Below, one piece after another: positions 6,827 to 7,557 of a stretch of DNA of 7,557 nucleotides (position 1 is the first letter of the stretch; each line of letters begins with the position of its first letter). Source of the stretch: Pseudomonadota bacterium. GTDB taxonomy: Bacteria > Pseudomonadota > Alphaproteobacteria > Rhizobiales > Tepidamorphaceae. The DNA lies in the NCBI GenBank assembly GCA_023435545.1, contig JAEYRQ010000573.1:1-7557 (forward strand). Direction: 5' to 3'. Under the pieces are notes generated by a model, which worked only from the letters and a program-made list of their open reading frames with translations, was not told the DNA's origin and ran no database searches. The translations under genes were made by a program, and so were the position numbers.

Positions 6827-6860
6827 AGTCGCGATTGGTAAGCGAAGGGTTACCGCGACT
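6827..6860. repeat. Imperfect inverted repeat upstream of the secretin-N-like gene
   Basis: AGTCGC (6827-6832) pairs with GCGACT (6855-6860), and GGTAA (6837-6841) pairs with TTACC (6850-6854). The outer and inner arms are joined by a 4-base bulge on one side, and the loop is 8 bases. The element lies 44-77 bp upstream of the ATG at 6783. It could be a DNA operator for a dimeric regulator or, if transcription starts further up, a leader hairpin that stays clear of the ribosome-binding site. Both arms are perfect, so chance formation is less likely than for most dyads here. Confidence 0.5.
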
Positions 6861-7056
6861 GCCCGCTCGCCCGCGCGGCGCTCGTCGTAAGCAATATCGG
6901 GGAAGGCCGCCGGCGCAAGACTGTGGCGCGGATAGGGCGGCTGGATCATGTCGAGGTGGTCGATATTCGATAGATTGAAACGAAAATTCCGGGAAAGACA
7001 AGCTTCAATAAAGATATGCATCAAGAACTAATAGCTTAAGCTTGCTGGGAGCTGAT

Positions 7057-7074
7057 GGTTAATCTTCCTTAACC
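7057..7074. promoter_or_regulatory. Possible CtrA-like binding site (GGTTAA-N6-TTAACC dyad)
   Basis: A perfect 6-bp dyad, GGTTAA and TTAACC, is separated by TCTTCC. The alphaproteobacterial cell-cycle regulator CtrA recognises paired TTAA half-sites, classically TTAA-N7-TTAAC, and controls pilA in Caulobacter. Here the spacing is 6 rather than 7, so the match is imperfect. The site is 225 bp upstream of the chosen flp start, inside the AT-rich block. Any other dimeric regulator could equally use such a palindrome. Confidence 0.3.
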
Positions 7075-7156
7075 GATGTAGATAGCAAAGAGACTGCCAC
7101 AGATGGGGGTTGTATTCATGATATCAATTCGTTTACCAATGGACGAAATCTGCAAT

Positions 7157-7185
7157 TTGACCGGGGATGTGTACGATTGGATTAA
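7157..7185 (+). promoter_or_regulatory. Weak sigma70-like promoter candidate for flp
   Basis: TTGACC at 7157-7162 is followed after 17 nt by GATTAA at 7180-7185. The -35 hexamer is good and the -10 is poor. Transcription from here would give a leader of roughly 105 nt before the pilin ATG at 7299. This is a by-eye call. Confidence 0.22.
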
Positions 7186-7298
7186 GGTGTTCGTAACGGG
7201 CTGGTTGTAGTGTGACCCCAGTTCCGGACGCAGATCCGCTGGGAGGCGAGACCGGAACAACGATGAGTCAAAAGACCATTGGATCATGGAGCGACACG

Positions 7299-7463
7299 AT
7301 GAAGTCCCTGTTCAAATCTTTCGTCCGCGATGAGTCGGGCGCAACTGCCATCGAATACGGCCTGATCGCCGCCGGTATCGCCGTCGCGATCATTCTGGTG
7401 GTGGGTGAGGTCGGCGACGCGCTGATCACCACCTTCACCGATGTCAAGGACGGCCTGCAGTAA
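7299..7463 (+). CDS. flp: Flp-family type IVb pilin (major Tad pilin)
   Basis: This is the structural subunit of the Flp/Tad adhesive pilus. It is made as a 54-residue prepilin, cleaved by the prepilin peptidase at the inner membrane and assembled by the Tad motor. The leader MKSLFKSFVRDESG (1-14) ends in Gly, and the mature chain begins ATAIEYGLIAAGIAVAIILV (15-34) with Glu19 at +5 and Tyr20 at +6, the Flp hallmark. One hydrophobic helix and a short polar tail (DVKDGLQ) complete it; length is typical. The frame has earlier ATGs at 7212 and 7263, but only 7299 has a well-spaced ribosome-binding site (GGAG at 7288-7291, 7 nt before the ATG) and gives the standard leader. It is divergent from the secretin-N/TadE group and is followed by two hairpins. 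Other tad genes probably lie beyond the right edge. Confidence 0.95.
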   Translation: MKSLFKSFVRDESGATAIEYGLIAAGIAVAIILVVGEVGDALITTFTDVKDGLQ

Positions 7464-7471
7464 AGTTCGTT

Positions 7472-7491
7472 CGCCGCTCGAAAGGGCGGCG
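7472..7491 (+). terminator. Hairpin 8 nt after the flp stop codon
   Basis: CGCCGCTC (7472-7479) pairs with GGGCGGCG (7484-7491), an 8-bp stem with one G-U pair closed by a GAAA tetraloop. The GNRA-type loop makes it stable. No U tract follows, so it may stabilise the pilin mRNA end or cause only partial termination before downstream genes. Confidence 0.5.
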
Positions 7492-7507
7492 ACCGCACAG
7501 GCGATCT

Positions 7508-7536
7508 GCCGCTCCGGGTTTCGGCCCGTGAGCGGC
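7508..7536 (+). terminator. Second hairpin downstream of flp
   Basis: GCCGCTC-CGGG (7508-7518) pairs with CCCG-T-GAGCGGC (7525-7536), an 11-bp stem with a single bulged T and a 6-nt loop. The following bases (CGTTCGCGCTC) are not U-rich. Together with the first hairpin it forms a structured zone right after the pilin gene, likely an attenuator or mRNA-stabilising end. Confidence 0.45.
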
Positions 7537-7557
7537 CGTTCGCGCTCAGTACGGCGG

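Larger units (their letters stand above)
6784..7298. promoter_or_regulatory. 515-bp divergent control region between the secretin-N-like gene and flp
   Basis: No well-supported gene lies here. The part next to the minus-strand gene (6784-6950) is GC-rich and carries an imperfect inverted repeat (6827-6860). From about 6955 to 7200 the composition turns AT-rich: positions 6961-7020 are 35% G+C by count, well below the flanking genes. That segment contains several short palindromes, including AGCTTAAGCT (7033-7042), a TTAA dyad (7057-7074) and TGATATCA (7119-7126). Such an AT-rich block between divergent genes fits a regulated pilin promoter region. A small open frame on the minus strand (7024 or 6949 to 6710) is weakly possible and is treated under findings. 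Confidence 0.6.

Noticed and set aside
7212..7298. Earlier in-frame starts of flp (7212 and 7263)
   Set aside because: They would give a leader of 31-43 residues instead of the usual short one, and lack a properly spaced ribosome-binding site, unlike 7299.
1..7557. Mobile element, CRISPR array, toxin-antitoxin or defence system
   Set aside because: I found no direct-repeat/spacer pattern, transposase or integrase motifs, terminal inverted repeats or recognisable defence proteins on either strand.

Overview
The window is high-GC DNA with strongly GC-biased third codon positions, which produces long antisense shadow frames. The gene content (a CysD/CysNC pair, a Flp/Tad pilus set, and a membrane protein with an N-terminal module I associate with Hyphomicrobiales) points to an alphaproteobacterium, probably Hyphomicrobiales (Rhizobiales). 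No tRNA, rRNA, insertion sequence, integrase or CRISPR array is visible. It looks like ordinary chromosome rather than a mobile island.

Left part (1-2656, minus strand): a two-gene sulfate-activation operon, cysD then cysNC. CysD and the GTPase CysN half make adenosine 5'-phosphosulfate (APS) from sulfate and ATP. The C-terminal APS kinase half phosphorylates APS to PAPS. CysNC runs off the left edge and lacks only its last few tens of residues. CysD is a short form, and both proteins differ from the E. coli type at matching places. No sulfite-forming reductase is in view, so the PAPS could feed cysteine synthesis or sulfation.

Middle (2874-3848, plus strand): a family 2 glycosyltransferase divergent from cysD. 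It probably acts on a surface polysaccharide. Its 3' end overlaps, tail to tail, the last gene of the next block.

Right part (3828-7463): a Flp/Tad pilus segment. On the minus strand, in transcription order, are a secreted stand-alone secretin-N-type (CpaC-N-like) protein, two tandem TadE-like pseudopilins, and an unnamed single-pass membrane protein with a Pro-rich linker and a predicted extracytoplasmic beta-domain. Divergent on the plus strand is a 54-residue Flp pilin gene. The 515-bp divergent intergenic region has an AT-rich core, a CtrA-like TTAA dyad and an imperfect inverted repeat near the minus-strand gene. Hairpins follow the secretin-N gene and the pilin gene. The motor, secretin and prepilin peptidase genes are not in the window and probably lie to the right or elsewhere.

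The most interesting points are the co-divergent CysD/CysNC pair, the unnamed membrane protein joined to the minor pseudopilin genes, and the structured pilin control region. I see no clear sign of an entirely new system.
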